From: Thermoplasmata archaeon
GTDB lineage: Archaea > Thermoplasmatota > Thermoplasmata > Lutacidiplasmatales > UBA184
Assembly: GCA_027314165.1 (NCBI GenBank)
Contig: DAHVCH010000003.1
Span: forward strand, 19,038-83,037
DNA length: 64,000 nucleotides
Direction: 5' to 3'
Part shown: one piece after another, positions 50,136-58,224 of the stretch
Numbering within the stretch: the stretch's first letter is position 1
Layout: every line of letters starts with the position of its first letter
Notes under the pieces: generated by a model
What the model saw: the letters and a program-made list of their open reading frames with translations, nothing else
Told to the model about the DNA's origin: nothing
The model's database searches: none
Program-made: the position numbers and the translations under genes

Positions 50136-50504
50136 ATGATGGCGGCCGCGAAGACCGACCCTGCCCTCGTGGACCGGTTAGAGCGCCTCGGGGGGGAGGA
50201 GTCCCCGTGCTGCGTTCCCGAATACCAGGATCTCGCGCAGGGCGTGCTCGACACGCCCAGATTCCGCGCCTCTCTCAAGCGGATCAAGGCCCTTTCGGAT
50301 GAGAACCGCCTGCTGGCCGTCGCTCTACTCAGGCGCCGAAAGGAACTCTGCGCGTGCGAGGTCCAGGCCGCCACGGGTCTGACCCACGCCACCGTGAGCC
50401 ACCACATGTCGGTCCTGGTCGACGCCGGACTCGTCTCGGTCCGCCGCCAAGGGAAGTGGATGTACTATCGACTCAACGAACGGGTGGAGGTCAACATTCC
50501 ATGA
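50136..50504 (+). CDS. arsR: ArsR-family arsenite-responsive repressor
   Basis: 122 residues, winged helix. Residues about 45-105 read [62 protein letters not shown] in order, the normal ArsR fold. The CAC in ELCACEV matches the alpha-3 metal-binding ELCVCDL motif for As(III)/Sb(III), and a second Cys pair (SPCCVPE) is upstream. ATG 50136 was chosen because the TATA box ends about 25 bases earlier; the in-frame ATG 50118 overlaps the box. Its TGA overlaps the arsM ATG (ATGA). It probably represses the whole operon until arsenite binds. Confidence 0.9.
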   Translation: MMAAAKTDPALVDRLERLGGEESPCCVPEYQDLAQGVLDTPRFRASLKRIKALSDENRLLAVALLRRRKELCACEVQAATGLTHATVSHHMSVLVDAGLVSVRRQGKWMYYRLNERVEVNIP

Positions 50505-51322
50505 CTGAGAAGACGAGGGGAGAGGTATTCGCCGACAGCCGAAGGAACCAAGTCCGCGACCGCTACGGAAGCATCGCCTCGGGGGGCCAACTCAAGGTCA
50601 TCCCTGCGGCGACCTCAGGTTGTGGGGAGAGTGCGGGGTCTAGCTGCTGTGGGGACTCCAGCGCTTCCGCACAGTTGGGCTACACTCCCGAACAGCTCGC
50701 CAGCCTCCCCGAAGGCGCGAACCTCGGCCTGGGATGCGGGAATCCCACGGCCATTCTCGGTCTCAAGTCCGGCCAGACCGTACTCGACCTGGGTAGTGGG
50801 GCGGGCATCGACTGCTTCCTCGCTGCGAAGAGGGTGGGGACGAAGGGCTCGGTCATCGGGGTCGACATGACCCCCCAGATGCTCTCGAAGGCGCGGGAGA
50901 ACGCCGAGAAGGGCCGCTACAGGAACGTGGAGTTCCGGCTCGGAGAGATCGAGCACCTCCCCGTGGCCGACAACTCCGTTGACGTGGTCATCTCGAACTG
51001 CGTCATCAACCTCGCGCCCGAGAAGGGGCAAGTCTACCGCGAAGCATTCCGCGTGCTGCGTCCCGGTGGAAAGTTCGCGGTCTCGGACGTGGTCGCCACG
51101 CGCCCGATCACCGAGAAGGAGCGGGCGGACCCCACTCTCTGGTCCTCATGCTCCTCCGGGGCTCTCGAGGTGAAGGAGGTCAAATCCCTCCTCAAGCGCG
51201 CGGGTTTCACCGACATCCTGGTGGACCTCAAGCCGACCGGGACAACCCCCGAGTCCCTCCAGGACCAAGCCAGCATCGGAGTCGTGTCGGCCGATATCCA
51301 GGCCACCAAGCCGCGGAACTGA
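50501..51322 (+). CDS. arsM: Arsenite S-adenosylmethionine methyltransferase
   Basis: Methylates As(III) to volatile or less toxic species. 273 residues. SAM motif [25 protein letters not shown], and the family block [14 protein letters not shown]. Cysteines expected for arsenic binding are present: Cys41 and Cys49/50 in the N-terminal loop, Cys167 and Cys217; the 50-residue spacing of the last two equals that of Cys174 and Cys224 in algal ArsM. The ATG overlaps arsR by four bases. arsC follows five bases after its stop. Confidence 0.95.
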   Translation: MTEKTRGEVFADSRRNQVRDRYGSIASGGQLKVIPAATSGCGESAGSSCCGDSSASAQLGYTPEQLASLPEGANLGLGCGNPTAILGLKSGQTVLDLGSGAGIDCFLAAKRVGTKGSVIGVDMTPQMLSKARENAEKGRYRNVEFRLGEIEHLPVADNSVDVVISNCVINLAPEKGQVYREAFRVLRPGGKFAVSDVVATRPITEKERADPTLWSSCSSGALEVKEVKSLLKRAGFTDILVDLKPTGTTPESLQDQASIGVVSADIQATKPRN

Positions 51323-51327
51323 GCGCG

Positions 51328-51774
51328 ATGGCCGAGAAGATCGTCCTGTTCATCTGCGTCGAGAACGCTTGCCGCTCGCTCATGGCCGAGGCGATGTTCA
51401 ACCGGGACGCACCGGCGGGGTGGAGGGCGACCTCGGCCGGGACGAGCCCCGCCATGGCTCCCAACCCGCGGACGGCGCCCATGCTGAAGCAGATCGGACT
51501 CGAGATTCCCAACCACCCCCCGCGGGTCCTCACCACCCAGATGATCGAGGAGTCCAAGATCCGGGTTACGATGGGTTGTCTCGATAACGCAGCCTGCCCG
51601 GCACGCCTCAAAGAGCTCGAGTACCGGGATTGGGGACTGCCGGACCCGGGCAAGCTCGACGATGCGGGCTTCCGCGAGGTCCGCGACAAGCTCCGACAGC
51701 AAGTGGAGGGCCTGGTGCGCGAGATCCGCCTCAACGAACGGATGCGGGAAGCGCGGGCTGCTCCCGCTCGATGA
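51328..51774 (+). CDS. arsC: Arsenate reductase, thioredoxin-coupled LMW-phosphatase type
   Basis: Reduces arsenate to arsenite. 148 residues. The P-loop CVENACRS has nucleophile Cys10 with Arg16 and Ser17; Cys84 and Cys90 (GCLDNAACP) complete the three-cysteine relay known from pI258 ArsC (Cys10, 82, 89). The general acid Asp is in LPDPGK. Reducing power would come from thioredoxin. The ATG follows the arsM stop by five bases, and its TGA overlaps the ATG of the channel gene. Confidence 0.94.
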   Translation: MAEKIVLFICVENACRSLMAEAMFNRDAPAGWRATSAGTSPAMAPNPRTAPMLKQIGLEIPNHPPRVLTTQMIEESKIRVTMGCLDNAACPARLKELEYRDWGLPDPGKLDDAGFREVRDKLRQQVEGLVREIRLNERMREARAAPAR

Positions 51775-52481
51775 AGACGTCCCTCGCCTCGCGCTCCCTT
51801 GCGGAGCTGGTGGGTACGGCGCTTCTCGTGGGCATCGGCTGCGGGTCCATCGTCGCGGGGGCGAACGCTGGAGGCGTCAGCCAGGGGGTCCTCGCCGTGT
51901 CCTGGTTCCTGGCGGTGCTGATACCTGTGCTCGCCTTCGCTCGGGTCTCAGGGGCCCATCTCAACCCCGCGGTCACCCTCATGCTGGTGGGATCTCGGAG
52001 GTTCCCACCCGGAGAGGCGCTCCCCTACATCGTGGCCCAGCTCGCCGGAGCGTTCGTGGGTGCCGGAGCCGTCCTCATCTCGCTCGGGGGCGCCGCGCAC
52101 TTGGGAGCCACCCTCCCGCGGGGCGACGACCTCGCTAGGACCTTCGTCTTCGAATTGGGATTCACTGTGGCGCTGCTGCTCTCCGTAATCTACCTGTCGT
52201 GGCCCCAGAAGGTGGTCAAGACCTGGGAGCTCTTTCTCCCCCCGATCGTGGTCGGGTGCTCGACCTTCATCATCGGGCCCTGGACGGGAAGCTCCCTGAA
52301 CCCCGCGAGAACCATCGCCCCCGCCGTTCTTTCGGGGGACTACCTCGGGATCTGGGTCTACTTCGCAGCCGCCCTCGTTGCGTGCGCGATGGGCGCGGCC
52401 TTCGTCTGGTTTTTCGAACCCCGCACCGTGCCCACCGTAGCCTCTGACACGAAGCGTGCCATCGTCGATCCAGCAGAGTGA
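51771..52481 (+). CDS. Aquaglyceroporin-family channel in the arsenic operon (AqpS-like)
   Basis: 236-residue major intrinsic protein. Two half-helix NPA motifs, GAHLNPAVT and SSLNPARTIAP, and six hydrophobic helices. In bacteria such as Sinorhizobium an ars-linked aquaporin (AqpS) lets arsenite formed by ArsC leave the cell, replacing a pump. The linkage here is the same (ATGA overlap with arsC) and no arsB or acr3 is present in the window. The residues of the selectivity filter were not analysed, so water/glycerol transport is equally possible. Confidence 0.88.
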   Translation: MKTSLASRSLAELVGTALLVGIGCGSIVAGANAGGVSQGVLAVSWFLAVLIPVLAFARVSGAHLNPAVTLMLVGSRRFPPGEALPYIVAQLAGAFVGAGAVLISLGGAAHLGATLPRGDDLARTFVFELGFTVALLLSVIYLSWPQKVVKTWELFLPPIVVGCSTFIIGPWTGSSLNPARTIAPAVLSGDYLGIWVYFAAALVACAMGAAFVWFFEPRTVPTVASDTKRAIVDPAE

Positions 52482-52508
52482 GAACCGCCGCCGACCTCCC
52501 CTCGGGGC

Positions 52509-52534
52509 GTGAGGAGGCTCCTCGCGAATCCGAA
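52509..52534. repeat. Hairpin element copy 1
   Basis: GTGAGGAGGCTCCTCGCG then AATCCGAA. It matches 53483-53508 over 26 bases with two differences. The stem GTGAGGA/TCCTCGC has one G-T pair. It lies 27 bases after the channel gene. Confidence 0.75.
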
Positions 52535-52704
52535 TCTTGCCCACCATCCTCAATGCTCTGCGAGGAGAGGGGTTTCGTGCTCCTCCCCTCTCGAGCTTCA
52601 GCCACCTCCACTTCCGGGTCCTCATTCCTGGGTGAACCTCCTCCTGAGCATTCGAGCCGGTCGGACCCTGCGCCCAGACGCACCGGTCGGCGCCGAGGTG
52701 CAGC

Positions 52705-52726
52705 GTAATACTTATCAGTAATACTT
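52705..52726 (+). promoter_or_regulatory. vapBC promoter with direct repeats
   Basis: GTAATACTT occurs twice, 13 bases apart, with CTTATC between and overlapping. ATG of vapB is about 25-35 bases further. The repeats are a natural binding site for the AbrB-type antitoxin (autoregulation). Confidence 0.55.
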
Positions 52727-52747
52727 CCATCCCAACTATGGATTACC

Positions 52748-52996
52748 ATGAGCGCGGTCGGGGTTGGGTCCGTGACCACCAAGGGGCAGGTGACGATCCC
52801 CAAGGAAATTCGGGATGCACTGGACCTTCATCCAGGGGACAAGGTCGTTTTTGATCTTGAGGGCCGCGCCGCCCGAGTCCAGAAGGTCGGTGAGGAGAAG
52901 CTGAGCGAGATTCTCGCCCGGATGGGGCCCCTCGGCGAGGACGCCGTCTCCTTTCAGAGGAGGCTGAGGCATGAGTGGGATCCGCGCTCTCCTTGA
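52748..52996 (+). CDS. vapB: AbrB/SpoVT-type antitoxin (VapB-like)
   Basis: 82 residues. Swapped-hairpin DNA-binding domain: SVTTKGQVTIPKEIRDALDLHPGDKVVFDLEGR in order, covering residues 8-45. The C-terminal helix would clamp the toxin. Binds its own promoter and neutralises the PIN toxin whose gene overlaps by 26 bases. A TATA-like CTTATC with flanking direct repeats precedes it. Typical archaeal VapBC. Confidence 0.9.
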   Translation: MSAVGVGSVTTKGQVTIPKEIRDALDLHPGDKVVFDLEGRAARVQKVGEEKLSEILARMGPLGEDAVSFQRRLRHEWDPRSP

Positions 52997-53405
52997 CACG
53001 AACGTGTTCATTGCCGCCCGAAGTCCTGACGAGGGACATTACCGGACGAGCAAGGCCGTGCTCGATGGTGCGGATGAGGGTCGGTTCACGGCGATCGTCT
53101 CGACGGTAACGCTCATGGAAGTGGGCGTAGGGTACTTGAGAGGCGGCCCCCCCGAGTCGCGAAGACAATTCTTGCACCACGTTCAGACCTCCCCCAACTT
53201 CCGGGTCGTCCCTGTCGATGTCGCTGTGGCCGATGCCGCGGCAGTCGTTCGTCACGAGTCGTCCCTCAAGTTGCCGGATGCTGTTCTGGTGGCTACCGCG
53301 AGGCAGGAGCAGGCGTCCTGGCTCGTGACCCACGACGACCGTATCTCCAAGCTCGTCAAGAGTCCCGTAGTGATCTCGACCGAGCGGTTCCTGCGAGAGA
53401 TCTGA
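52971..53405 (+). CDS. vapC: PIN-domain ribonuclease toxin (VapC-like)
   Basis: 144 residues. PIN acidic residues: Asp9 in ALLDTNVF, Glu50 in LMEVGVG, Asp103 in LPDAVLVATA and Asp122/123 in THDDRI, all present, so it should be an active Mg2+-dependent RNase. Starts inside vapB, 26-base overlap, so expression is coupled. Target RNA unknown. The pair is bounded by two near-identical hairpin elements. Confidence 0.92.
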   Translation: MSGIRALLDTNVFIAARSPDEGHYRTSKAVLDGADEGRFTAIVSTVTLMEVGVGYLRGGPPESRRQFLHHVQTSPNFRVVPVDVAVADAAAVVRHESSLKLPDAVLVATARQEQASWLVTHDDRISKLVKSPVVISTERFLREI

Positions 53406-53482
53406 TCCGACCCCTTGGGGATGAACCGTACCAGGCAGCTTCAAGGTCGAGCAGAGAGGCCGTAGCGCCCTCTCCGCCCTTC

Positions 53483-53508
53483 GTGAGGAAGCTCCTCACG
53501 AATCCGAA
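53483..53508. repeat. Hairpin element copy 2
   Basis: GTGAGGA-AGC-TCCTCAC is a perfect 7-bp hairpin followed by GAATCCGAA. It lies 78 bases after vapC. The C-terminus of the adjacent truncated frame on the minus strand runs into it. Confidence 0.75.
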
Positions 53509-54029
53509 ACATGACCATGCTGTTGAGCGCGGAGAAGAGCTTTGGACTCCAGGGAAGAGGCCCGGCAGTCAGGAACCCCCTTGAGCCCCGACTTGAAGAT
53601 CCAGGGGTCTGCCCCAGGGGGCAGGTCCGTCCCCATCCCCATGTCGAAGGCGGAGAAGCGCTGCTCGCCGGTGTAGCGGTAGCCGTAGCCGGGGAGGCCC
53701 TCCAGCTCCCCGGTCATGTTCACGAGGACCACCGGGAGGCGCTGGAGCGGGACCACCTCGGCGCTCGCCACGATCCCCGAGCCCACGCCGGTGTTGTACC
53801 AAGTGTAGGCCTTCAGGTTCCCCGTGACGGTGGTGGTGACCCGGGCCGGGGTGGGGGTCAGCGTCTGGTTCTGCCAGAGGTTGTAGACCAGCGTGAAGGC
53901 GCTCTGGCTGTTGGGGATGGCGAAGAAGTACGACGAATCGAGGGTGAAGTTGTACTTGTCGTTCCCCCAGTTGACGCCCAGGAAGTTGTCGCAGCCGCCA
54001 TGATGAGGCAAGGAAGGAGGATTGGTCAA
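53496..54029 (-). pseudogene. Fragment of a secreted/surface protein gene
   Basis: A 177-codon frame without signal peptide or anchor. The body (about residues 12-150) looks like an extracellular beta-rich segment with NxT/NxS sequons (YNFTLDSSYFFAIPNSQSAF; NQTLTP; VLVNMTGELEGLPGYGYRY). The last 25 residues come from the hairpin-element region and look unrelated. I do not recognise the family. It is best seen as an internal piece of a larger surface protein, truncated at both ends when the element and neighbours arrived, but a short intact protein cannot be excluded. Confidence 0.5.
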
Positions 54030-54045
54030 ATCAACCTGTCACCGG

Positions 54046-54312
54046 TCAGACATGGGATGTGGTCGTCTCCGAGCCCGGGATATCGAGCGGAACTCGCCTC
54101 GCCTTGAAGAACTGAAGCAGTGCAACGCCACCAAGGGCCATCCCGATGAAGAACAGAGGCTACATCAGGGAAGTGCGAAGGGCGGCAACATCGTCTGGAA
54201 CTGGCACCGCGACTCCAGCGAGTGCGAGCGCGAAGCCCCTCTTGGCGAGTGAAAGAACACGTTGGTCACACGGCGTCTGCCCCCTTTGAGAGGCCGTAAT
54301 TGTCGCCATCAT
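54046..54312 (-). pseudogene. Small membrane-protein ORF interrupted by one amber codon
   Basis: From ATG 54312 the frame encodes about 50 residues (MATITASQRGQTP.. then LAKRGFALALAGVAVPVP), reaches TAG at 54160-54162, and continues in the same frame with PLFFIGMALGGVALLQFFKARRVPLDIP to TGA at 54046. The two sides together make a plausible 88-codon, two-helix membrane protein. A TACTAG box lies about 25 bases before the ATG. The stop may be a point mutation (pseudogene), a sequencing error, or a recoded amber. Function unknown. Confidence 0.45.
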
Positions 54313-54485
54313 TTCACGAGCGTCGATGCCTAGTACGACTCCCGCACACTTGACGGAGAACAGGACGACCGACCCTTCGCCTGGAACCCCATAGGCCCAA
54401 GGAGGGAGGGGGACAGGCGCCCGATGGCGCCCTCTCCCCCCGTGTAGCACCGATCTTCCCGCCGAGCATCCACCCGGGCCCTCCC

Positions 54486-57035
54486 TCAGCCCGCGTCCCG
54501 GACCCCTTCCGGCAGCACGGAGAAGATGGCCTCTCCTTCCGGCAGGTTGGGGGAGTCCACCAGGCGCGCGATGCGCCGGGGGGGCTTGGACTTGCGGAGG
54601 TAGACCCGGTAGGTCGCCGTGTGGCCCACGATGTTCCCCCCGATGGGGCCCGTCGGGTCCCCGAAGAGGACGTCCGGGCGCGAGGAGACCTGGTTCGTGC
54701 AGATGATCGCGGCGTTGAACACGTCGCCGAACCTGAGCAGCTCGTGCATGTGCCGGTTCAACCGCTGCTGCCGCTCGGCCAGGGCCCCCCTTCCGAGGAA
54801 CTCGGCACGGAAGTGCGCGGTCAGCGAGTCCACGACGAGCAGCCGCACAGGGCGCTCGCGCGCAAGCTCGAACGCCTTGGGCACCAGCAGCTCCTGGTGG
54901 CTCGCGTTGAACGCGTGGGCGACGTGGACCTTCTTGAGGGCCTCCGTGGGGTCAAGGTCGATCGCCTTCGCCATCTCGGAGAGACGCTCCGGGCGGAACG
55001 TGTTCTCCGTGTCGATCCAGACCGCCTCCCCGGCGAGCCCGCCCTGGTCGGTGGGAAGCTGGACCGTCACCGACGCCTGAAGGGCGATCTGCGTGTTGTG
55101 CATGACGGTGGGCATCGCTCCACCGACGAACGTGTGGCCGTCGGGGACCACCAGGTCGTACACGAAACCGTCGTGCGCCCGGCGCTCCACCGACTCGATC
55201 CGGTCCCAGGCCAGCGCGTGGACGTTCTTGACCTGGGAGAGGCCGGCGTCGAGACGCGCGAGGCGGCGGTCGAGGTCCTCACGCAGGACCTCCCGGAGCC
55301 TCGTGAGGTCCCCCCGCGGTCCCTGACCGCGTGCACGCCGCGCGCGGAGGACGGAGGGTCCCAGCCCGGCGGAGCGCGCGTAGTCCGAGAACGACGTGGG
55401 AAGCAGCTCCGCAAGGAGACGAAGGTCCGAGCGGTCGAGCTCGGGAAGACGCTCGGCGAGCCGGCGGGCCTGGGCCAGCCGCTCGCGGCCCTCGAGGAGG
55501 ACCTCGGCGAAGGCGCGGAGCGTCGGCTCGTCGACCGACCGGTCCCTACCGCGCCCCTGCGTGAGGAGCTGGAGGCCCTGCGCGCGCCCGGAGGTCATGG
55601 CCCGGCCGGGGGCCTTCGGCCCACGTCCGGTCCCACCCCCAAGCGTCTCGCGATAGAGGTCCTGCAAGAACGAGGTCACGGACGCAGGATATCCGCGGGT
55701 GGCGGCGCCCGCCGGGGCGGAGGGCCACTCGTGGAACCTGAGCGGCAGGATGCGCGCGCGCTCCCGTTCCGGACCGGAGATGGTCAGCTGCCACCGGGTC
55801 GCTCCCCGGAGGACCTTGGGGCGCAGCGTGCACTGGACCCTCAGCCGGGCGAAGAGGTAGGCGAGGTCGCGAGCGAGCCCCTCGCTCGCCGTGACCATCT
55901 CGAGCTCTCGCGCGCCGAGAGCCTCGGAGCCCTCGAGATAACCGGCGAGGAACGCCGAGACGATAGGCTCGGGGGCTCCCAGGACCTCGGAGGGCACGCG
56001 CCGTTCCCCGGAGGACGCCTGGGCCATGGGACCCAGGAGGTCCTTGGTCACCGGCCGGAAGGGGATGCGCCAGGACGTGGTCGACCGGCCCTCACGGGAC
56101 TCGACCGCGGGCAGCTGACCGAAACGTCGCCCCACGTAGGAGGACACCCAGTCGGCCACGCGACGGTCGGAGGTCGTGAAGGAGAGGGGGTCCTCTGCGC
56201 CCTTGGCTGCGAAGAGCCCGAGGAAGAACGCGTCGTCCTCCGCCGAGAGGTCCATCGCGCCCGGCCTGGCGTGCCCGACGTCCAGGTCCCTGGGGGCGGC
56301 GATGGCCATTCCCGGAGCGAGCTTCGCGGCAGGGACCCAAGAGACGCCTTCGGGCGTCAGGGCGAGGAGCTTGTGCGGAGGGGTGACCGTGACCCCTCGG
56401 CCGCGCTCGGTCCGGACCTCGACGAGCTCCGGGGCCTTCTCGCGGTAGAGGTGGGAGGCGGGGACGCGGACGAAGCCGGAGGGGGTCATCCCGGCGACGC
56501 GGATGCAGTTGACGGCGACCGCCCAGCCGTCCGAGGCCGGGACCTCCCCGAACCTCGCCGCGTACTTCGCGTAGATCTCCTCCATCGTCTCAAGATGGCT
56601 CGTCTCGTCGTTGAAGTACAGAACCGGCGTGTCCGGAGAAGTGCACTTGCCGCTCCCGAACTGGCCGTAGACCTCGGTGATCGCCTGGGTCTCGATGCCG
56701 CCCCCCAGGAGCTCGTCCAAGTTCTTCGACATGGTGGACATCTTGCCCACCTTCTTGCGTCGCTCGAGGATCTCCGTGCCGCTCTCGAACCCTCCGACCT
56801 TCGCGCGCTTGCGCGCCTCCAGGATGATCTTCTGCGCGACCCCTTCGCCGATGTCGGCGGCCGTCGCGATGTCGTCGGGCGAGGCGACGGCGAGCTCCAT
56901 CAGGTCGCCGTAGCCGGCTTCGCGGAGCTTCTCCGCGATCGTGGCCCCCACTCCAGGAAGGTCCTCGAAATCGACCTTCGTCGCGTCTTCTTCGTCCTTT
57001 TCGGCTTCGGCGGGCTTGTTGGCCTTGGCAGTCAT
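54486..57035 (-). CDS. radA: RadA recombinase interrupted by an in-frame intein
   Basis: Archaeal strand-exchange recombinase. The 849-residue precursor leaves 332 residues after intein removal, the normal RadA size. N-terminal helix-hairpin-helix domain [19 protein letters not shown]; polymerisation and linker region; Walker A GQFGSGK at residues 124-130, followed directly by the intein at residue 131, then TQIALQAS. Walker [14 protein letters not shown] and [21 protein letters not shown] are in the C-extein. ATG 57035 is used; TTG 57065 lies at leaderless distance (27 bases) from a CTTTTAAGC box and could add ten residues. Function requires splicing because the intein splits the P-loop. Confidence 0.95.
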   Translation of the reverse strand: MTAKANKPAEAEKDEEDATKVDFEDLPGVGATIAEKLREAGYGDLMELAVASPDDIATAADIGEGVAQKIILEARKRAKVGGFESGTEILERRKKVGKMSTMSKNLDELLGGGIETQAITEVYGQFGSGKCTSPDTPVLYFNDETSHLETMEEIYAKYAARFGEVPASDGWAVAVNCIRVAGMTPSGFVRVPASHLYREKAPELVEVRTERGRGVTVTPPHKLLALTPEGVSWVPAAKLAPGMAIAAPRDLDVGHARPGAMDLSAEDDAFFLGLFAAKGAEDPLSFTTSDRRVADWVSSYVGRRFGQLPAVESREGRSTTSWRIPFRPVTKDLLGPMAQASSGERRVPSEVLGAPEPIVSAFLAGYLEGSEALGARELEMVTASEGLARDLAYLFARLRVQCTLRPKVLRGATRWQLTISGPERERARILPLRFHEWPSAPAGAATRGYPASVTSFLQDLYRETLGGGTGRGPKAPGRAMTSGRAQGLQLLTQGRGRDRSVDEPTLRAFAEVLLEGRERLAQARRLAERLPELDRSDLRLLAELLPTSFSDYARSAGLGPSVLRARRARGQGPRGDLTRLREVLREDLDRRLARLDAGLSQVKNVHALAWDRIESVERRAHDGFVYDLVVPDGHTFVGGAMPTVMHNTQIALQASVTVQLPTDQGGLAGEAVWIDTENTFRPERLSEMAKAIDLDPTEALKKVHVAHAFNASHQELLVPKAFELARERPVRLLVVDSLTAHFRAEFLGRGALAERQQRLNRHMHELLRFGDVFNAAIICTNQVSSRPDVLFGDPTGPIGGNIVGHTATYRVYLRKSKPPRRIARLVDSPNLPEGEAIFSVLPEGVRDAG
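55095..56645 (-). mobile_element. Intein in RadA (517 residues)
   Basis: Begins with Cys ([11 protein letters not shown]) and ends with VMHN before the +1 Thr, the canonical splice residues. Block B is [10 protein letters not shown], block F is [16 protein letters not shown], block G MPTVMHN. Between them two LAGLIDADG-like helices are seen, [13 protein letters not shown] and [15 protein letters not shown], but the usual acidic catalytic residues are altered (Lys in the first, Glu in the second), so homing activity is doubtful. A further helical part of about 150 residues precedes block F. Insertion is between the Lys and Thr of Walker A, a known archaeal RadA intein site. Confidence 0.93.
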
Positions 57036-57153
57036 TTCGGCACTTCCGGCGATCGCGCGGGGCAATCGTCCAGAATCGCCGTGCGGCGCTTAAAAGGTCG
57101 AAGGGGAGGTCGTGAAACCGTGAGCGATGGCCCCCCAGGGCCCTCCGACCGAC

Positions 57154-58143
57154 CTACGCCTTCGCCGTGGACTGGAAGCGCTGCCCGGTGAGCCGCTCGA
57201 ACACCGTCGTGTAGAGCTTGCTCACCTCGGCCACGAGGTTGGGCGGCAGCGCCGGGATGTCCGGCTCCGCCTGTCCGGAGCCCCGCGCGGCCTGGAGACG
57301 CTCGTAGTAGCCCTGGTGCTTGTAGTGCTGCCGGACGAACTCCTTGGAGAACTCGACGAAGGTGCCGCGCTCGTAGGCGGCGATCTCCCAGAACCGGTCC
57401 TCGTCCGCGGTCCCGAACGTGTCGACGACCATGAGCTTCCCGTTCTCATCGAAGCCGAACTCCTTCTTCCCGTCGACGTGGAGCAGGTCGCGCGGGTCGA
57501 TCGTCCGCTGCATCGCGCGGTCGATCCGCAGGATCATTTCCTTGATCTCGGCGATGTCCTTCTTCGTGACGCCGCCCACGTCGAGGGCGTCCTTCTCGGT
57601 CAGGACCCGGTCGACGGCCTCGAGCTTCGTGGTGAACTCGAACATCGGCTCGGGGAGCTTCTGCCCGTAGGTGGGGGCTGGCGAGGAGGGCAGGCCGCAA
57701 TCGGCCGGCTTCACCTTCCCCTTCTGGAGGCGGTCCCACAGGCTGCCCGCCACGTAGTAGCGCGCGATGCACTCGAGCGGGATGAACAGGTTCCGCTTCG
57801 GCTTGCCCGCGGTCTTGGGGTTGGGGACGACCTCCACGCGCTTCACGCGCATCCGGTTCGGCCCGGAGAGGCGGAGGTAGTGGTGGTTCACGCCCTCCTT
57901 GGAGCAGAGGTCGAACCAGTAGGCGCTGGTGCGGGCCAGGGTCTCGCCCTTGTGGGGGATGGCGTTCGGGATGTGCTTGTCGAAGACGCTGATGTCGTCG
58001 GTGAAGAGGAACTCGAGCTCGGTGGGGGAGATCTCCCACACCTCCTTGACCTTCCCGCGACGGAGCTTCTTCGGTGCCCCGGAAGGCGCGACAGGCCCCG
58101 CGACAGACGTGGCGACCGAGGAGGTTTTCGCGTTGGGAGACAT
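57154..58143 (-). CDS. purC: SAICAR synthetase
   Basis: Joins CAIR and aspartate with ATP in purine synthesis. 329 residues. LRRGKVKEVWEI, FTDDISVFDKHIPNAIPHKGE, RYYVAGSLWDR, IDRAMQRTIDPRDLLHVDGKKEFGF and DTFGTADEDRFW are the family blocks, and the form with the Asp/Glu in FGTADEDRF is normal. The TTATAG box at 58166-58173 lies about 26 bases before the ATG, giving a leaderless transcript. Purine genes in this window (purP, purH, purC) are scattered rather than in one operon. Confidence 0.95.
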   Translation of the reverse strand: MSPNAKTSSVATSVAGPVAPSGAPKKLRRGKVKEVWEISPTELEFLFTDDISVFDKHIPNAIPHKGETLARTSAYWFDLCSKEGVNHHYLRLSGPNRMRVKRVEVVPNPKTAGKPKRNLFIPLECIARYYVAGSLWDRLQKGKVKPADCGLPSSPAPTYGQKLPEPMFEFTTKLEAVDRVLTEKDALDVGGVTKKDIAEIKEMILRIDRAMQRTIDPRDLLHVDGKKEFGFDENGKLMVVDTFGTADEDRFWEIAAYERGTFVEFSKEFVRQHYKHQGYYERLQAARGSGQAEPDIPALPPNLVAEVSKLYTTVFERLTGQRFQSTAKA

Positions 58144-58165
58144 GGGCCGACCGACCCGAAAGCGG

Positions 58166-58173
58166 CTATAAGG
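58166..58173 (-). promoter_or_regulatory. TATA-like box of purC
   Basis: CCTTATAG on the minus strand, about 26 bases before ATG 58143, a clear leaderless-type promoter. Confidence 0.6.
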
Positions 58174-58224
58174 GAAGTGGTCCCGCGGGGCGGCCAGGGC
58201 CCGAAATGCGGGCCCGCTCGTCGC

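Noticed and set aside
54621..57191. 856-codon antisense frame through radA and its intein
   Set aside because: Shadow of the RadA frame with no domain of its own.
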